Positions 40,125 to 40,224 of a stretch of 40,224 nucleotides of DNA are shown piece by piece. The translations under genes were made by a program, and so were the position numbers. The notes under the pieces were generated by a model. The model saw only the letters and a list, made by a program, of their open reading frames with translations. It was not told the origin of the DNA and searched no databases. The DNA is taken from the NCBI GenBank assembly GCA_017540825.1, contig JAFYAH010000015.1:1-40224 (forward strand), in the 5' to 3' direction. Origin of the DNA: Candidatus Methanomethylophilaceae archaeon (GTDB taxonomy: Archaea; Thermoplasmatota; Thermoplasmata; Methanomassiliicoccales; Methanomethylophilaceae). Each line of letters starts with the position of its first letter. Within the stretch, counting starts at the first letter, position 1.

Positions 40125-40224
40125 GGTCAGACCGAGGGAAGGGGACGGCATCAAGCGCACGATCGTGAGAAGAGGCGACAAATACTACGCATACGAGGTC
40201 ACTTCGGTCATGGAGAACGGCAAG
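40123..40224 (+). CDS. IS1634-like transposase, N-terminal fragment (continues beyond window)
   Basis: Thirty-four codons from ATG 40123 to the window edge. The segment RTIVRRGDKYYAYEVTSVME resembles KRGNKHYLYKLTPYWD at the start of the transposase at 1604, the typical beginning of IS1634-family proteins. The upstream layout (TATA about 22 bases before the ATG, inverted repeat over the start) is also the same. The two proteins are clearly not identical, so these are different elements. Confidence is limited by the short visible part. Confidence 0.6.
   Translation, partial: MVRPREGDGIKRTIVRRGDKYYAYEVTSVMENGK

Noticed and set aside
1-40224. CRISPR array or rRNA operon
   Set aside because: No regularly spaced direct repeats and no rRNA-like sequence were seen while reading the window.

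Overview
The window reads as a GC-rich archaeal chromosome from the Thermoplasmata side of the Euryarchaeota, most likely a methylotrophic methanogen of the order Methanomassiliicoccales. The reasons are: an hdrA-mvhD-mvhG-mvhA operon (soluble [NiFe]-hydrogenase / heterodisulfide reductase) without hdrBC beside it; the archaeal exosome/proteasome superoperon; archaeal isoprenoid genes (isopentenyl phosphate kinase, type 2 IPP isomerase, GGPP-type synthase); RadB, S8e, SRP19, RpoP and KEOPS subunits; and TATA-box promoters set about 25 bases before start codons, so that many messages look leaderless. No rRNA, tRNA or CRISPR array was recognised.

Layout. 1-1604: an IS1634/IS4-type transposase (minus strand) running off the left edge, with a perfect palindrome over its start. 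1623-2317: gene-poor and AT-rich. 2318-5159: a 3-hydroxyacyl-CoA dehydrogenase gene followed one base later by a single reading frame of 665 codons that joins a DUF6270-like domain to Sel1-like repeats across two in-frame TAG codons. 5607-10172: a Na/Pi cotransporter, then the ipk-fni-ids isoprenoid operon. 10176-13554: radB, a small membrane protein with an AIM24-family gene, bud32 with rdgB, and another membrane protein. 13612-16616: pgk and gap (lower glycolysis/gluconeogenesis) divergent from a phosphoesterase gene. 16662-19658: a FecCD/BtuCD-type metal or corrinoid importer (ATPase plus two permeases, no binding protein nearby). 19811-22768: rps8e, srp19, nnr and a second phosphoesterase. 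22928-29131: hdrA-mvhDGA on the minus strand. 29642-34664: pop5-psmA-SBDS-rrp4-rrp41-rrp42-rpl37ae-rpoP-pcc1-pfdB. 34733-39730: three copies, at different stages of decay, of an AAA-ATPase-like/PD-(D/E)XK family, around a NatAB-type ABC exporter. 40123 to the end: the start of a second IS1634-like transposase.

How the genes work together. HdrA-MvhDGA is the energy-metabolism core: H2 is oxidised on MvhA, electrons pass through MvhG and MvhD to the HdrA flavin, and flavin-based bifurcation supplies heterodisulfide reductase (HdrBC encoded elsewhere) and ferredoxin. The isoprenoid operon feeds ether-lipid synthesis. The superoperon couples RNA processing, RNA decay, protein folding and protein degradation. 

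The most interesting signal is the TAG-spanning DUF6270-Sel1 frame. Of 38 genes whose stop codon I could read, 34 end in TGA, 4 in TAA and none in TAG, yet this one frame carries two TAGs, and its repeat homology continues across both. In a lineage known to translate TAG as pyrrolysine this is a candidate non-methyltransferase pyrrolysine protein; a decaying gene is the main alternative. Other unusual points are a tandemly duplicated HdrA, a 66-residue amphipathic N-terminal extension on MvhG, a gap frame with no stop codon of its own, and palindromes overlapping both transposase start codons.
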